A stretch of 64,000 bases of DNA from Amphirosellinia nigrospora (Eukaryota > Ascomycota > Sordariomycetes > Xylariales > Xylariaceae), in NCBI GenBank assembly GCA_004123355.1, contig SCHM01000004.1, positions 5,483,017 to 5,547,016 of the forward strand, read 5' to 3'. Positions 37,764 through 50,300 of this stretch are shown piece by piece (within the stretch, counting starts at the first letter, position 1; every line of letters starts with the position of its first letter). Under the pieces are notes generated by a model, which was given only the letters and a program-made list of their open reading frames with translations, had not been told where the DNA came from and searched no databases. Both the position numbers and the translations under genes were made by a program.

Positions 37764-39244
37764 TCATGCGTTGTATATCGTCGTCTCCCAGCGGCGGCTT
37801 GGCCCGCGCGGGCCGCCCAGACCGGCGGGAATCGAGAGCGAAGTCCGTGGTACCGACCCGTTGATGGTTCTCCGCCGCGGCATGGCCCGTACCTGTGAGG
37901 GTCCATACTGCTCGTCAATATCCATGGCGCTTAAGGTGCCAGGTGATTTCTCAAACTCTACACGCTTCGGTTGCTGTGTCTGCAGTCGGCCCGTAGGCAG
38001 GGCCCTCCGCCCCTGACTGTTCATCTCGCCCGTCTGCCCGAGCCGAGAGGTAGGTAGATGAGTCCGCATGCCGTGCCGTGGCTGCGATGCTTGAGGTGCA
38101 GGCAAGGTGTGCTTCAGGTTCGCCGAGTTTCCCGGACTGCTCATGAATAGAAGGGTCTCCAGGGCTTCTTGCTCCCGGAGGTTTTGAGGTGGGGAGAAGA
38201 GGATAGGGTCGACGTTGGGCGAGCGGAGGGTCCGCTGGCCCGGTGTACTCTGTAACGGACTCGGTTGTAGCGGAGTATGAGGCGAGGAGTGATGGGATTG
38301 AGACAAGTACGCGGGCGTGTATCTGGCGTTGGAATTGCGTCGAGGGTTGGGCGAATACGCCTGGCGTGGTTGGATGGGCGCGGGGGGTGCCAGGGTCGGA
38401 GCTTGGGAAATAGGGGGCGTGGTGCTGGAAATTTTGGAGGCGCTCTCCCGCCAGAAAGACTCGTACGTGCGTGCCTGTGGGTGTTGAATCACAGGACTGG
38501 TCGCCATGCTCGCCGGGTTGGACATGGCTTGGCGGTAGCCGGAGAGTGCTATGCGTGGACTCGCCGACGGGCCGTACCTCCCGTGTAATGTCGACGTGCT
38601 GGAAGTCGGCGAAGCAGCCTGCGATGCGAGTGACTCGACTTCGTCTATAGAGTGGCTTTGCCAGCCGTTGTTCACCTTGACTAACGCATAGGAGAGCTTG
38701 GTCTTCAATTCGGCAGAGAGCTGGGGAAGGGGGGACGTTAGCTAGTGCGCACAGCATACACTCCATATGTATGTAGGTAGAGACATACCTCGCCTATGCG
38801 GCTACTCGTGGTCGAAGCGACACTCACGGTGCTCGTGTTCCTGGAATGGCCTATCCGAACGGGCGAGGCACTGGAATGGTGTCGCGCATGCTTGACGATG
38901 CCGTCAGCCATCCTCTTCCGCGACTGCGCCCCATCGAGGTCAGCATCGTCGCGCGACACGACGATCTTTTGCTGCAAGGCAGCAAGATTGGAGAGCTGCA
39001 TCAGCTGGGATTCCTGGCTAGACGAATTGTCGTTGCCATGATGGTGGCTGCCCTCGCTGTCGCTCTCGGGCGGGGTGAAGACGCGGTCCGTCTCATTTGT
39101 GGTGGAATTGGTCGCTTGGGAGTCGTTGCCCGAGTCGTGACAGGGCAGGTTCTGGTGGCTAGACACGGTCTGCGACTGGGAACTGGTGGTGACGTGTCCA
39201 CGCGACGGTGTCGGGTTGCTGGCAAGCTGCGACATGTCTGGCAT
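37764..39244 (-). CDS. Whi5/Nrm1-like G1/S transcriptional repressor
   Basis: Two exons, 39244-38789 and 38720-37764, joined by a normal intron, give 470 residues with no break. Most of the protein is Ser/Thr/Pro-rich and predicted disordered, with many SP/TP sites suited to CDK control (TPPESDSEGS, SPNVDPILFSPP). Right after the splice comes the short conserved GTB motif LKTKLSYALVKVNNGW followed by DEVESLAS. This is the signature of the Whi5/Nrm1 family, which binds SBF/MBF-type factors and represses G1/S genes until phosphorylated. An upstream ATG at 39371 lies in another frame and is not needed. Family assignment rests on the GTB motif and the disordered, SP-rich context. Confidence 0.8.
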
Positions 39245-39716
39245 GTTGGCAAGAATGGGGCAAGCTGCCCAAGTCGGTCGGTCTCGAGGACTGTCGCGTA
39301 TTGTGCGGCCAATCCCGGACAGATCGCGTCACGGTACCGCTCCGGCCTCGACCCTTGGACGTGTTGGACAAAGGAGTGTCTGGCTAGGTGATTGCAACGG
39401 GGGAATACCGTCAGATGCTGGTTTTATTCCTCTCTCTCTCTCGCTGTCCTTTGTCGGAGAGGAGCGAGACAAGCGACTACGCGTCGTCGGCCAGCTCAGC
39501 CAAGAGTAGTGGAGAGGTAGAGGTACCTGAGGTAGATGATACCTAAGACACGAGGGGAATCAAGAGGTAAGACAGCCGTGTGACAATTGAATCTACAATC
39601 ATGACAAGCTCGTTCCATGCACCGATATTTTGTACTGACTGCAATCAAATGGACAGAGTGTATTGGAGCGAGAGGAAGTCCGAGGTAGACGGCGATTGAG
39701 ACTACCCAAAGGCATT

Positions 39717-39741
39717 GGGGGGGGGGGGGGGGGGGGGGGGG
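39717..39741. repeat. 25-bp poly-G tract
   Basis: Uninterrupted run of 25 G. Its true length is uncertain because homopolymers elsewhere in this window appear mis-sized. Confidence 0.9.
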
Positions 39742-40205
39742 AGAAGTAGGTTTAGGTAAGTCGTGGCCATCGAGGTACATCGGTACAGTAGGGTCGGGGT
39801 ACCTTGGTAGGTTCAAGGTACATTTTACTATCCGCCAAGCCTGCCGCGAATTAGGCTTAGCGTAATCGCCGCTTTCCTTCTCCATCAGGCAGCTAACTGA
39901 GGGCATAACTTGAAAATAAACTGTTCGCACAATATAGGTTTTCAATTTGGAAGAATATAACTTAATTGTTGGGGTAGTATTATGGAAAACTTTGCTGTTA
40001 ACTTGAATTGCATCAAAAATTGTCAGCATATACGCCATATAAGCGCCAATTCCTAGATCAATCGACAAGCCGTCCGGGCGGTGGTCTCTCTTTGACAAAA
40101 TGATTGTTCTATTTTAAAACGGATTCGAGCAATGCGATAGTGTTAATTTTATATGTGTTGTCTTCTCGTACTGATGGATGGGATTTCATCATATCAGAGG
40201 CAGGT

Positions 40206-40227
40206 TGATTGATTGATTGATTGATTC
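40206..40227. repeat. (GATT)n microsatellite
   Basis: Five GATT units in non-coding DNA. Confidence 0.85.
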
Positions 40228-40836
40228 TGTTTAAAGCCGTATGAGGGCCGCCTGGAGGGTCAGGGCGTAGTAAGCTCTTGTATATCTAATGGTACAGTGG
40301 CTTGACATTCCATCGCCCCGAGTCTCTACAACCAGATCTCTAGGGTTAGATTCCGCTTCTCACTCTTTTGCCTCTTTTCCTTTATCGCACCTGAACGTTC
40401 GCTTTGGTAGTATGCCTCCTCCCGAAATTCCAGTAGGTCTGGGCCAAGACCCCCCGTGCTCACTCCGGTAAAAAACCCCTGGGAAAAACCCGTGGTGACT
40501 TGAACGGGTGCTGCCATCGCCTCCCGTCGCCCACGATGACGAGGTCGTAGTATCGAGTGTTGCGCTGCCATATTCGCAGCCGTCGATTCGGTTGTCCCTT
40601 GGATGGTATTTTCAGTCCCCAGAGGTCAGAATACGGTCTGTTGTCGACTGTACCAAAGCCGGATTAGTAGAGGCAGGTGAGTGAGTAATAGGGTAGGGGG
40701 GCGTCCAATTTGACAAGTTCGATTGATAATGGTATGGCGACGATAGTGACGATGGTGGTAACTGGGGAATGGTTGATGTCGCCACTACCTAGCTGGCCGC
40801 TGTCTTCCAATGTGTTTGTGAGTGATGAAATATCAC

Positions 40837-41788
40837 TCATCCCGGCGTAGGTAATTCTAACCGAACGAGCCACGGTGGCTGAAATAGAAGCCCCTCAACC
40901 CCCTGGGCTGCTGCATTCACAAACAATGTGTGCGCCTTCCACTCCAGTGGTGCATCATCGCCTTCGCAATGGCTCGTCGATCGATATCCCTTCTGGGCCA
41001 GCCGTTGTGCGGTTTCTAGCTTTTCCAATTTCGTATCCGTTGTGTCATATTTGGTCTCAGTGATGTTCGATAGCTTCTCGATAACTTTAGATTTGCTGTT
41101 ATCGATATCAGTGAAGTGAGACGGCTGCTCACTCACTCGGCTCCTCCACGCCACGAGCTTTGCGCCCCAGCCGTCGTGGATGTGCCCGAAACAGTGGAGG
41201 CGCGGGCGCGCCCTCGCGACCGCGGCGAAGAGGTCCGGACAGCCTGCTCTTCGTGACTGGGCGAAATCCATCACCCCATGCGGCGGGCCATGGGTGATGA
41301 CGACGTCGACTTGGTCTCCGATATCGAATCGATGGCCTGTCTTGGGGAGTATTGAAAGCCATTGCCGGCTTCCGAAGGTGTATATGGGCTTGCGTACACG
41401 GTCAGGTGTGCACCGTTGCCGAGGCGAAGTGATGCGTCCCTTCATCGAGAAAGGTGATGCCTGTGGTTTGGTCAATCAGCTGCCGTGCCTCTCCATAACC
41501 ACCGTATTCCCTCTCCACAAGCTCCGGCTCTAGAGGACAAATCGCCTCGGCCACTTTAGCTCTAAAAGCCGGTTCGTCCAAAGTAAAATCATGATTTCCA
41601 GCAATCACCAGCTTCAAAGGCGCATCGACGTCTTGGAGCAGTGGCAGACTCTTCCGGTATTCGTCTAGTTTAGACTCTTCAGTTAGGTCGCCACAATGAA
41701 TGGCGACATCTGCAGTGATGTCTTTATTTAGTTGGATGTCGTCTGCATGAGTGTCTGAAATAAGAAGGAATTTAGTACTGACGCTCAT
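40837..41788 (-). CDS. Calcineurin-like metallophosphoesterase, two apparent frameshifts
   Basis: Metal-dependent phosphoesterase of the fungal Ser/Thr-phosphatase/MPPED-like family. All metal-binding motifs are present in order: ISDTHAD (D-x-H), HCGDLTEES (GD), VIAGNHDFTLDE (GNHD), VVITHGPPHGVMD and CFGHIHDGWG (GHxH). Two single-base breaks divide it: at the AA of 41416-41417 (before NGAHLTVYASPYTP) and at the GGGG of 41344-41347 (between GFQYSP and KTGHRFDIGDQ). With both breaks allowed for, the text is continuous from 41788 to 40837, about 315 residues, a normal size. The C-terminal NAAAQGVEG is also typical. Substrate unknown. Confidence 0.88.
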
Positions 41789-42782
41789 TTTGATACGTGC
41801 TCAATCACGCCTCGAGGGCAATGGGTTCAGACTGGTTGGAGGTGAGTGGATTGACTCTGGTCTGTACGAGTGATAGCCATATTTATCCCGTCGGCGGAAC
41901 AGCGCGGCCGGCGGCGTTGATAGAGTTTATTAACTTTTAGCATGCATCTCCTGATTCCAAGCAACCTAACTCTTCTACCTAGTACTTATTTCCGGTCAAG
42001 TTTTTTAAGTTATGCAAGTTCAAGCTGCTTCTGGCTTGTGCAAAAAAAAAAAAAGGGCTAAAAGCGGCGTGGTGCAGGCGAAATTCCCATTTCCGACTCA
42101 GGACAGTAAAACCTAAGTATCTACTTACCTACGAGGTACTTACCTTACCTAGGTACCTAAAGTGTAGCATGTGTACGCTGTATGGCGGCGTTGCTGTGTC
42201 GCTGGGTGTGCGCTAGGCATTGTTGGCACGAATTTACGCGGTCAGATGCGCGACTTACCCCATCCCCGGCAGGGGTTGTCCCACTATACTGACTGTACTG
42301 TACTGCGACTTGTAGCGCCGTGGCCCGCTAAGCAGGTACCTAACCCGCGACATGCTGCGCGTCGCTTACCTTGTTGGCCGCGGCCACATACTTCCAATAT
42401 AGAACCGTCGGTCCATTTATAATTTTCGGGTTTGGCAACATAGCCCTCAAACAGATTAGAATTTCAGACACGAGCACGAATCAGAAAGAATGGTGCTAGG
42501 ATTGTTCAAACCCAAGTCTGTTTTCTGTTCTCTGTTTCAACTCCCCCGCCCACGTGTAGCTCTTAGTCTGGCTAGGGGACCTGGCAACGACGCTAACTCA
42601 GACCCCCCGAGCCAGTCCAGTCCGGCTGTCACCCCCCTCTTTGCGAGTTCAAGTGATCGCCGCATCAGCGGGAGCGGCTGCAAAAAGAAAAGTGCAACAA
42701 CGGCGCGCGCTTCGGCCCAGACCGGGTCCGACGCTCAGACCAGCTCGACACGAGATCACGTGATGACGCCCACACATCTACC

Positions 42783-42810
42783 CAACTGTCAACTGTCAAC
42801 TGTCAACTGT
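42783..42810. repeat. (CAACTGT)4 tandem repeat
   Basis: Four perfect 7-bp units. Confidence 0.9.
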
Positions 42811-43187
42811 GCAAGGTGGGTGTGCTAAAAACCCAAATGCAACCACATCGCTATCGGAGGAGAAAGGGGGGCCGTTCGCCTGCCACGCCTCCCATCGTGT
42901 TCGCAGCAGCTAGCTATCAAACAGCTGGACGCCATAGCCGAGCGCGAGAACAACAAACTCTCTAAACTCAGCCAGTGCTGATGACGAGATTCAGATCCAA
43001 AGGAACCTGCGAGTAGACTCACTACAAATATGAAACAATCTGCACCACAGAATAGCAAAGAGAATACTAAAGATAATAAATTTTGCCAAAAATGAACTGA
43101 TCATTGAATGAGCCACGTCTTGAGACTCTTTAGGCACTCCAGAAAGTCGTTGCCTCTATCTCTATCTTTATGTCTATGTGAACATGG

Positions 43188-43257
43188 AAGGTCCCTATCC
43201 CTTCTTTTCCTTTCCTTTCCTTTTCCCTTTCCTTTTCCTTTTCCTTTTCCTTTCCAT
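43188..43257. repeat. Polypyrimidine CTTTTCC tract
   Basis: About 70 bases of C and T in 5- to 6-base units (CCTTT, CTTTTC) on the plus strand, just downstream of the 43407 stop codon of the minus-strand gene. Confidence 0.85.
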
Positions 43258-43406
43258 ATTTCTATTACGGGCGCTTGATAAACGCGGCGACCCGCGCCTT
43301 TCTCCTCGCCTCGATGTATTAGTACAAGTTTATCATCCCTTTCTCTTTTCCTTTCTCTGCATGAATAAACATATAAGGACCCATATCCTTCTATCCTACC
43401 GGCGTT

Positions 43407-44256
43407 TCACCAATTTTTTTTCTTCTTCGGCATAAACACGCAAGCACCCTGCTCGCGCTCTCTCCCCTTGCGTTGCGTAAAATCGGTGGCCAGCTTTTCC
43501 TTCTTTTCCTGGAGCCGCTTCGCATTCGCGTCATCAATTTGCTGCTTGATGACTTTGTAGGCCTCGTCGGCGTCCTCGGCGGCCGTTTTCATGAGCTCCT
43601 CCAGCTGCACGACGGACATCTCGTCCAGCGCCGGCCATTCCCGGAGCGCCCAACACAGCTTTCGGCGGCACCCGTCCATCTCTTCGACGGCCCCGGTGGC
43701 TATCTCCTTGAGTCGGGGCTGGACGTCCAGCTTGCGCGGCTCTTTGTAGTCGGGGTCGAGGGCGTGGATGTTGCAGTCCGAACCAGTTGGGGCGTTGTTC
43801 ACGACGAATCGGCGGTTCAGCTGTGGCTCAATCTCATCCTGGCTTGGCGCCTCGCTCTCTATGATGGGGGTGACTAACGGTGTGAGCCCGTGGAGCTGTG
43901 GCTCGGCCAAGCTCGGCGCTCTGTTTGTCATGATGGGCATAACCAACGCGCGTACGCCTCAGTCCGGACGTAGTGGACGGGGTAGATTGTGGGAATCTGG
44001 TATGGGCGGCCGGCGTAACCGGTGGCAGATAGGGGAAATAGGGCACGTCCGACATCTCTTCTTCGCTCTCGTCTTGCTCCTCTTCCTCTTCTTCTTCGTA
44101 ATCATACTTCTCCCTCATGATGACCTCCGGGCTTTCCGGGATGGTGATGGGAACAGGCGCCTCCTCGTCAAGGGCCATTTCGTCAACCCCGTCAACCCCG
44201 TCAACCCGGCCAAAAAGAGAACTCATGGCGCTAACGGTGGAACAACGATATCGCAA
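43407..44256 (-). CDS. Acidic region and C-terminal coiled coil, unrecognised; probably the end of the 47-kb gene
   Basis: Two overlapping minus frames form one continuous text. The first (44256 leftward) has a ValAsp-rich start, EAPVPITIPESPEVIMREKY and a run of acidic residues (YDYEEEEEEEQDESEEE). After a frame change near 43950 the second carries LHGLTPLVTPIIESEAPSQD, NRRFVVNNAPTGSDCNIH, then a charged helix (ELMKTAAEDADEAYKVIKQQ and onward) likely to form a coiled coil, and ends in a basic PKKKKNW tail at 43407. I recognise no family. It abuts the low-complexity frame that stops at 44223 and could be its C-terminus. Confidence 0.5.
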
Positions 44257-47028
44257 GTATCGTCGGGAGTCATCTCCGGAGTGATGAGAGGAGGCGTGTC
44301 ATGCATCGGCTGATCTGTATCCGGGTGGGGAGTCTCCGAGTGATCTTCGAGAAACGGGACACGATCCACTTCCATTTCGTCGCTATACTCTTCCGAACGA
44401 AATGCTGGGTCGGGCCCCGGTGTCGGCATTGAAAATGTGAAAGCAGGGTTCTCCTGAGCTGTTGATCCGAATCCAGGAGCAGGGAGCGAAGCGAGGTCAA
44501 CACAGGACGACGTCATAACCGTGTCGACCATAGCGTCGGCCAAAGACTCTGGGGCCTGGGCAGAAGCAGCTGGAACATCCTGAGATGCGAGTGCTGGGTT
44601 TGGCTCATGTGAGTCAGCTTCGGGATCCAACGAGTACGGAAACTCAGTAGGGTCAGCCCAGGAAGCAGGTGGCGAGCTAAACAGCGAGCTCGACGGCGAG
44701 GGAGGCGCCGGGATAGAGTATTCTTTCTTCGGTGTGGAAGGCGGCGGGATATGCGACTCTGGACGAGAGTCAACCGCCGGTGTGGATGGAGACGCCAGTG
44801 TCTCTGAGATATGCGCAGGGGTGAACCACATGTCCTGAGCTGCGGGTTCAGATGTGGGGGCAGGGGGCGGCGCAGGTGCGAAGAGCGCCGATGATGGCAC
44901 AGGGAAAAGGTTATTCGCAGACGTGTGTTGCCAAACAGAAGACTCGTCGGCCGTAGACACGGGAAGAGAGTCTGCCAGCTCTGAGGTTGGTGGTGGGACA
45001 GCAAAGAAATCCTGAGCTGCAGGTTCTGGCATGAGAACAGAGGATAAGTCACGATCGAAGTACGACGGCGACGATGACGATCCTGGGAAAGGGCTAGGCG
45101 CGGATATAAATTGTGCGGCTGACGACTCTGACATCCGTCCACAAATTGAGGCGGGAGGAGTCGCGCTTGATTTCGGAGCAGCTAACGACTCTGACATCCG
45201 TCCAAAATTTGAGGCGGGAGGAGCGGCACACAATGCTAATTCCGGAGCGGCCCAATCCCAAGTATTCTGGGCTACATGCAAAAATGATGAGGATGGTTGT
45301 TGGGGAGGGTTGAACGTGATTGTTGGTGGTAGAAGACACGACTGTGATACAGGATTAATCGTGGTTTCGGCTGGCGAAAAGGACGACTCCCGGATAGGCT
45401 CTATCGTAGATACAGGAAGAGAGGCGTGCAACTCTGATCCTGGAGAGGGCCAACCCGAGATATCCTGGGATACATCCAAAAATGTGGATGATGGTCCTGA
45501 AAAAACGCCAACTGTAGATGAGGGTGGCGAAAGGTATGGCTCTGGAGTAGGGTCGATCGTAGATACAGGAAGATAAACAGGTACTTCTGGTTCTGGAGCC
45601 GGAGAAACTGAGATATTCTGGGTTGCAGGCAAAAGCTCTGATGGCGGTACTAGGGTGGAGCCAATCGTAGTAGCAGTTGCAGGGATAGACTCTGGGGTAG
45701 TATCAACTGTAGATACAAAAGGAGAAGCGGGTAGTTCTTGTTCTGGAGCCGGCCAGGCCGAGACATCCTGAGCTATGTTTGAAAATGATGATGATGGTCC
45801 CGGGGCAAAGCCAATCGTCGATGCGAGTGGCAAAACGGACGACTCCTGAATATGAGCAGCCGTAGAATCGGGAGACACTTGAATATGAGTAGCCGTAGAC
45901 TCGGCAATGGGGACGGACGACTCTGGTTCAGGAGCGGGGCAAACCAAGATATCCTCGGCTACAGGCGATAATAGCAACGACGGTACTGTGACAGGGTCAC
46001 TCGTAGATGCAGTTGCTGAGATAGATGCCTCAGGAATAGCATCAAGTGTAGGTACTGAAAAAGAGGAGAACGACTCTAATATTGTCGCTGGGGCATCCGA
46101 GAGGTCCGGAGGTACAGGTTCTAGGACAGATATAGATTCCGAGGCAGACTCAAGGGATGGCTGCGGCGTTGGAATAGTAGTGTCCGCAGGCACGGGAGAG
46201 GATACAGGTGACTCCAGTGCTAGGACAGGTGTTGATACTTCCGAGACAGGAGCCAATATAATCGAAATATCCCAAACTTCAGTCACTGGGAGAGATATAA
46301 ACATCGGGGTGAGCTCCAGAGACGACAACTGTACTGGAATGGCGGTTTCTGCGGGTACAGGAAGAGACACAGGTAGCTCCGGTGTTGGAGTACAGGTTGA
46401 TACTTCTGGAATTGGGGCCGGTGAAGCCGATATGTCCTGTTCGACGGGCACCGAGATAGCTATAGATAGCGGGGCGGGTTCCGGAGACGACGGGTGCGCC
46501 AAAATAGTGTCGACTGCGGGTGTAGGAAGAGGCTTAAGCGACTCTGGAGCTGGAGTGAATGCAACTGAATCTTCCCAAGATTCGGCCGCTGGAACGAGAA
46601 CAGTTGGTGAAGCATGTTCGAGGGGAGTGGACGGCTCTGGTACAGGACTGGTCGCAGGTACAATGGGAGGCGGAAGACTGAAGGGCCATAGCAGTAAGAG
46701 CAGGTAACGTAGTGAGTTTGAACGACGACACCGCCGCCGAAATTTCTTCATCTGTAGGCGCAGGTGAAGAAGAATATATCTCTGATGCTAGAATGGGGGG
46801 ATCGGGGGTAGAGATCGGCGTGAACATAACCGACTGCACCCGGGGAGGAGTAGATGCGACAGGAAGATCGACTTTAGTAGGTGATCTTTTACGGGCTGCA
46901 TCCCTAAGCATCTGCTTGCGTACGCGAGACGGCGGGTGCACATAGCACTTAGGCTTATGAATCTCTATGTCTTGTGGCAAAATCTCAACAGACGAGTGGC
47001 GAGGTTCGGTTTGCAAATGCTTCTCCAT
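44223..47028 (-). CDS. Large Pro/Ser/Ala/Val-rich low-complexity protein
   Basis: A frame open for 842 codons (46751-44223) with imperfect repeats of the form PVSLPVPAETAIP, SPAPEPEVPV and DISVSPAPEPE, so the body is built of degenerate P-[EA]-P units and is surely disordered. The more ordered N-terminal text lies in an overlapping frame starting at 47028: SSVEILPQDIEIHKPKCYVH, PSRVRKQMLRDAARKRSP, then VMFTPISTPDPPILASEIYS; it joins the long frame near 46700 through one frame change. The end is acidic (DEMEVDRVPFLEDHSETPH). No conserved domain recognised. Because the body is repetitive, two long plus-strand frames are also open by chance. It may be one gene with 43407-44256 and 47210-48113. 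Confidence 0.55.
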
Positions 47029-47209
47029 TCTGTACCGCTGCCTGTCGTAATTGGGGATTCTGTTTTGACACTATTATCTACCGTCTTGCTTTTCAACTCC
47101 GCTGAGGGTTCTGTTTGGGCACTATTATCTGCCATCTGGCTCTTCGGCTCCGGTGAAGGCTTGATATTTCCCAAGATGAAAAGGGACGAGACGGTGAGAG
47201 CACTATCGT

Positions 47210-48113
47210 CTACCACGACGCTTTTCGGCTCGGCCGACGGCTCGACATCATGCAAGACGACAAGGGCGACATGGTGAGAGCTGGGGAGGGACGAGGAAAG
47301 GCTGCCTCTCTAGCTTTGCCGATGTAGGTCCGCGAGGTTGATAATGATTTTTCGACGCTCTTCAATAGCATCGAGAGAACCATGGGCCAAGCGCGGCGAA
47401 TGGAAAGCCAGAGGTGAGGGAACATCGGCACCATAGCGGCAAGGGCAAGATACATCCAGCACTTGTTGTCGTCGATGCCCAGGTATTGGTACGGGAGCCA
47501 GGCTCCGAGAAGGGCGACTCGCAAGATATCATTGATTACCCAATAGAAGGAAGCCAGGCAAATGAGAGATATATCGAACGCGGATTCTTGGGGTCCATAG
47601 GTCTCCTCTATGTGCTTAGAGCGCATAGCGATGCAAATGAAGATGAAGAAGTCAATAGAAGGGTGAAAGGGTCCATCATCGCTGCCAAACAGGATGCAGA
47701 ACAGCATGCCAATACCAAGTACGGCCGTCTGTGCCGAATAAAGCATTCCTATCATGAGACTAAATAGACGTCAGTGATTAGAGAAGCGCTTAACTGGCAC
47801 TGCTTGGAATATCAAATTCAGATAGGTATGATCGAGTGGTACATGCGGAGTTCATGAAGGGCTATGATTGCTGAATGCTCGAGGTAGTAGACTGTGAGAT
47901 GCATTGGGCTAGATCGGTGCGTGCTAATGAAGGATAAGACAGAGATGCTTCGACTCCAGGACGCCTGTGTGTAGATGCAGAGAACGCAAGATCAAGAGAA
48001 GCATCCAACGATTGATTGCATGCAGAGAGGCCTTCTTACAAGGTGATGATGGCCTTGGGGACCGCGCGCAAGCACGCAATCTTAGTATCGTTGCTCATCT
48101 CCATGATCAACAT
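47210..48113 (-). CDS. Multi-pass membrane protein (N-terminal part of the low-complexity gene?)
   Basis: A possible first exon (48113-48040) reads MLIMEMSNDTKIACLRAVPK and ends in a GTAAG donor. After an intron of about 280 bp, the main exon begins near 47759 with MIGMLYSAQTAVLGIGMLFC. Hydrophobic segments follow: IDFFIFICIAM, FDISLICLASFYWVINDILR and the MYLALAAMVPMFPHLWL stretch, about four transmembrane helices. The frame loses sense after TYIGKAREAAFPR; an overlapping frame (47255-46965) then carries LHDVEPSAEPKSVVVDDSAL and leads to the 47028 text. This suggests a membrane anchor followed by a long disordered cytoplasmic region. Family not recognised. Confidence 0.5.
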
Positions 48114-50300
48114 GGTGATAATGGCAAAAGGGAGAAGAGAATATCAAGAATAAGGTTGCTCGGAAATCGAAAGACTGATTCTGTTGCTATTGCGTTGCTT
48201 CCGGTGTACAAAGTCGTTGACAAAATGCGGTGAAGTTGGACGACCGAAAAGCTGTGCAATATTGTAAAAGAGATGGAGAGAAGAATCAGAATAGGTCTGG
48301 GGGAATGTTAAGTGTGTGCGTGGGTGTTGCTTTGGGTGGTGTTCGCCGGGGTAGACGTTGTTGCCATGTTGCTAGGCGATTGAGGGTACTCGCAGAGCGC
48401 TGCACTTGGGATGTACCTAAGTACCTCTGCATTAACCTCAGGTTTCCGAATAATCGACGTATAAGGCTATGCGGGTTGTAGACATTGTACCTACTGTACT
48501 GATGTGAGAATGGTACCTGGCTGTCAACTAGAGAAGATGGCAAGAGCGAAAGTCGGAAAGACGAAGTTGAGATTCGCATTTTCTGACAGAGGGGTAGGGT
48601 GAAATGAATCCCTTGCATGACCACACAATGTATGGCCCAATTTGTAGTTGTGTAACTGTTCATTGTACATCACAGGGCGGCTATATAAATAGTTTCAAGC
48701 TAGGCAAACCCGGCAACGCAGAAACACATAGCTTAATCATTCCTTAAATATGTGGCTGGTTGTACCACGATCGACGCGCCATCGAACAAGAATCGATTTA
48801 GATATTGGTGCATGATGACATCCATATTCAAAGCATTTCATCGAGACATAATATCAGTGTTCAATTAACATGACAGAAGTTCTGGAATAGTAACAAAAAA
48901 ATATATAAGAGAGTAATATGAAAGGTCGACTGTTTTCTGATACTCCTTTCCTGGACAATTCGACCAATCTGTGGGTTGACCGGAGGACTCCCGTTTTCTT
49001 GTCTATTCATTATGCCCTGCAATAGAATCCTGAGTGCGAAATCACCATATAGATATGGTTTTGCATCCACTAGACCTTGAAGTTGAGATAACCATGGGTT
49101 GACATGGTTAATCGATGCAGTGGATTGTGGACACCGGCTATGACACGACTGTGCCCCTAAGAACCCACGCGAAAGATAGCAGAGAGATTATTGGTCCTAA
49201 ATTGCGCCAATTATTAGCGAGAAGGAATAAAATTCACAGAGTGATAATGGAATAACAATACATGTTGTACCATCGCTTTCGGCAAACTACAGAAGTAAGT
49301 AACTTGTTGTGTCAAGTCTTCGCGGCCAATAGTAAAAGGCTCAATCCCGGGAGGTTTCTAGCCAATAGCAATCTCCACTTCAGGAATAGGCGCCGAGAGG
49401 GCGGAGACGCGATTCACAGGGAGGCGGAGGGATAAATTGTGTTACCTTGAACTCATGAAGACAGTGATGTGGACAAACCAACACTGTCTGGCACCAAACT
49501 AGGCTGGAGAGGCTAGAATTCTTGAAAGCTGATTTAAAAAACTATATAACATAGTTAACAATAAGTTCTCGGGAATACCTCAGTATTCTAGCTGTAGAAA
49601 CGTATGGCGTAGGACGGCGCTTCTTGGTGTCAATCATAAGGTTGACTCAACTTTTGTACGGTAGGTTTTAAATGCCAAATTCACACAAAGAGAAGAATGA
49701 CTCCTTGGTTCTGCTAGCATCGGGCAGAGGCTTGAAACTAATTGTCTACACTTGAAAACATATGCGTCATGAGTAGAAATTGACAATTTCAACTCGCCTA
49801 TCGGAGGTGGAAACGCGATTACTTGAGTAGACCAACGGACACGTGCCTATTGGAATGAGAGAATGAGTTACTATTCTTAAGAAACGAGTTGAAGTAAATG
49901 GGAAGGGTTATATCCCGAAACTTGGCTATGATAACTTCTTAGTATGATTCTAAGACAAACCCGCATCATGGAGTTTTTGACTGGTGTCATTCAGCACTAA
50001 ACAACCAATCAGGTGCTGACTCGTTTCAATCGACACTGGCAAGTCGAGTATTCTTGACGCGCTAGTTAAGCAAGGTACTTATACCAAAACTTCGCCCCTC
50101 AAGTCGTCCCATGGCTCGAGCGTTTTCTTGTGCAAGCCGCCGGTCTAAACTTGCCGAACAATCCAAGGGGCTGGGGTGGTGTAATCGGCTTCGAAGCGTA
50201 TTGGTCGTCAGGTATGCTCAGGTGGTTGGATCTGCCATCTATAGGTCTCTGGCCTCGGATGATGCAGCCTCGCCTTTACCGCTTGTTGGCAAACAGGTTT

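Larger units (their letters stand above)
39245..40836. other. Intergenic region with a poly-G tract and GATT microsatellite
   Basis: 1.6 kb without a supported gene. It carries a 25-G run at 39717-39741 and a GATT array near 40206-40227. The 200-codon minus frame at 39496-40098 passes through the G run and has no conserved content. Confidence 0.45.
41789..43406. other. Intergenic region with simple repeats
   Basis: 1.6 kb without a supported gene. It contains exact TAGGTACCTA at 42150-42159, CAGGTACCTA at 42333-42342, four CAACTGT units at 42783-42810 and a CTTTTCC-type pyrimidine tract at about 43188-43257. Confidence 0.45.

Noticed and set aside
39496-40098. 200-codon minus-strand open frame
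   Set aside because: It runs through the 25-G tract (read as poly-Pro), has no recognisable motif and no consistent neighbours.
42490-42828. 112-codon plus frame
   Set aside because: Low-complexity, ends inside the CAACTGT repeat, no conserved motif.
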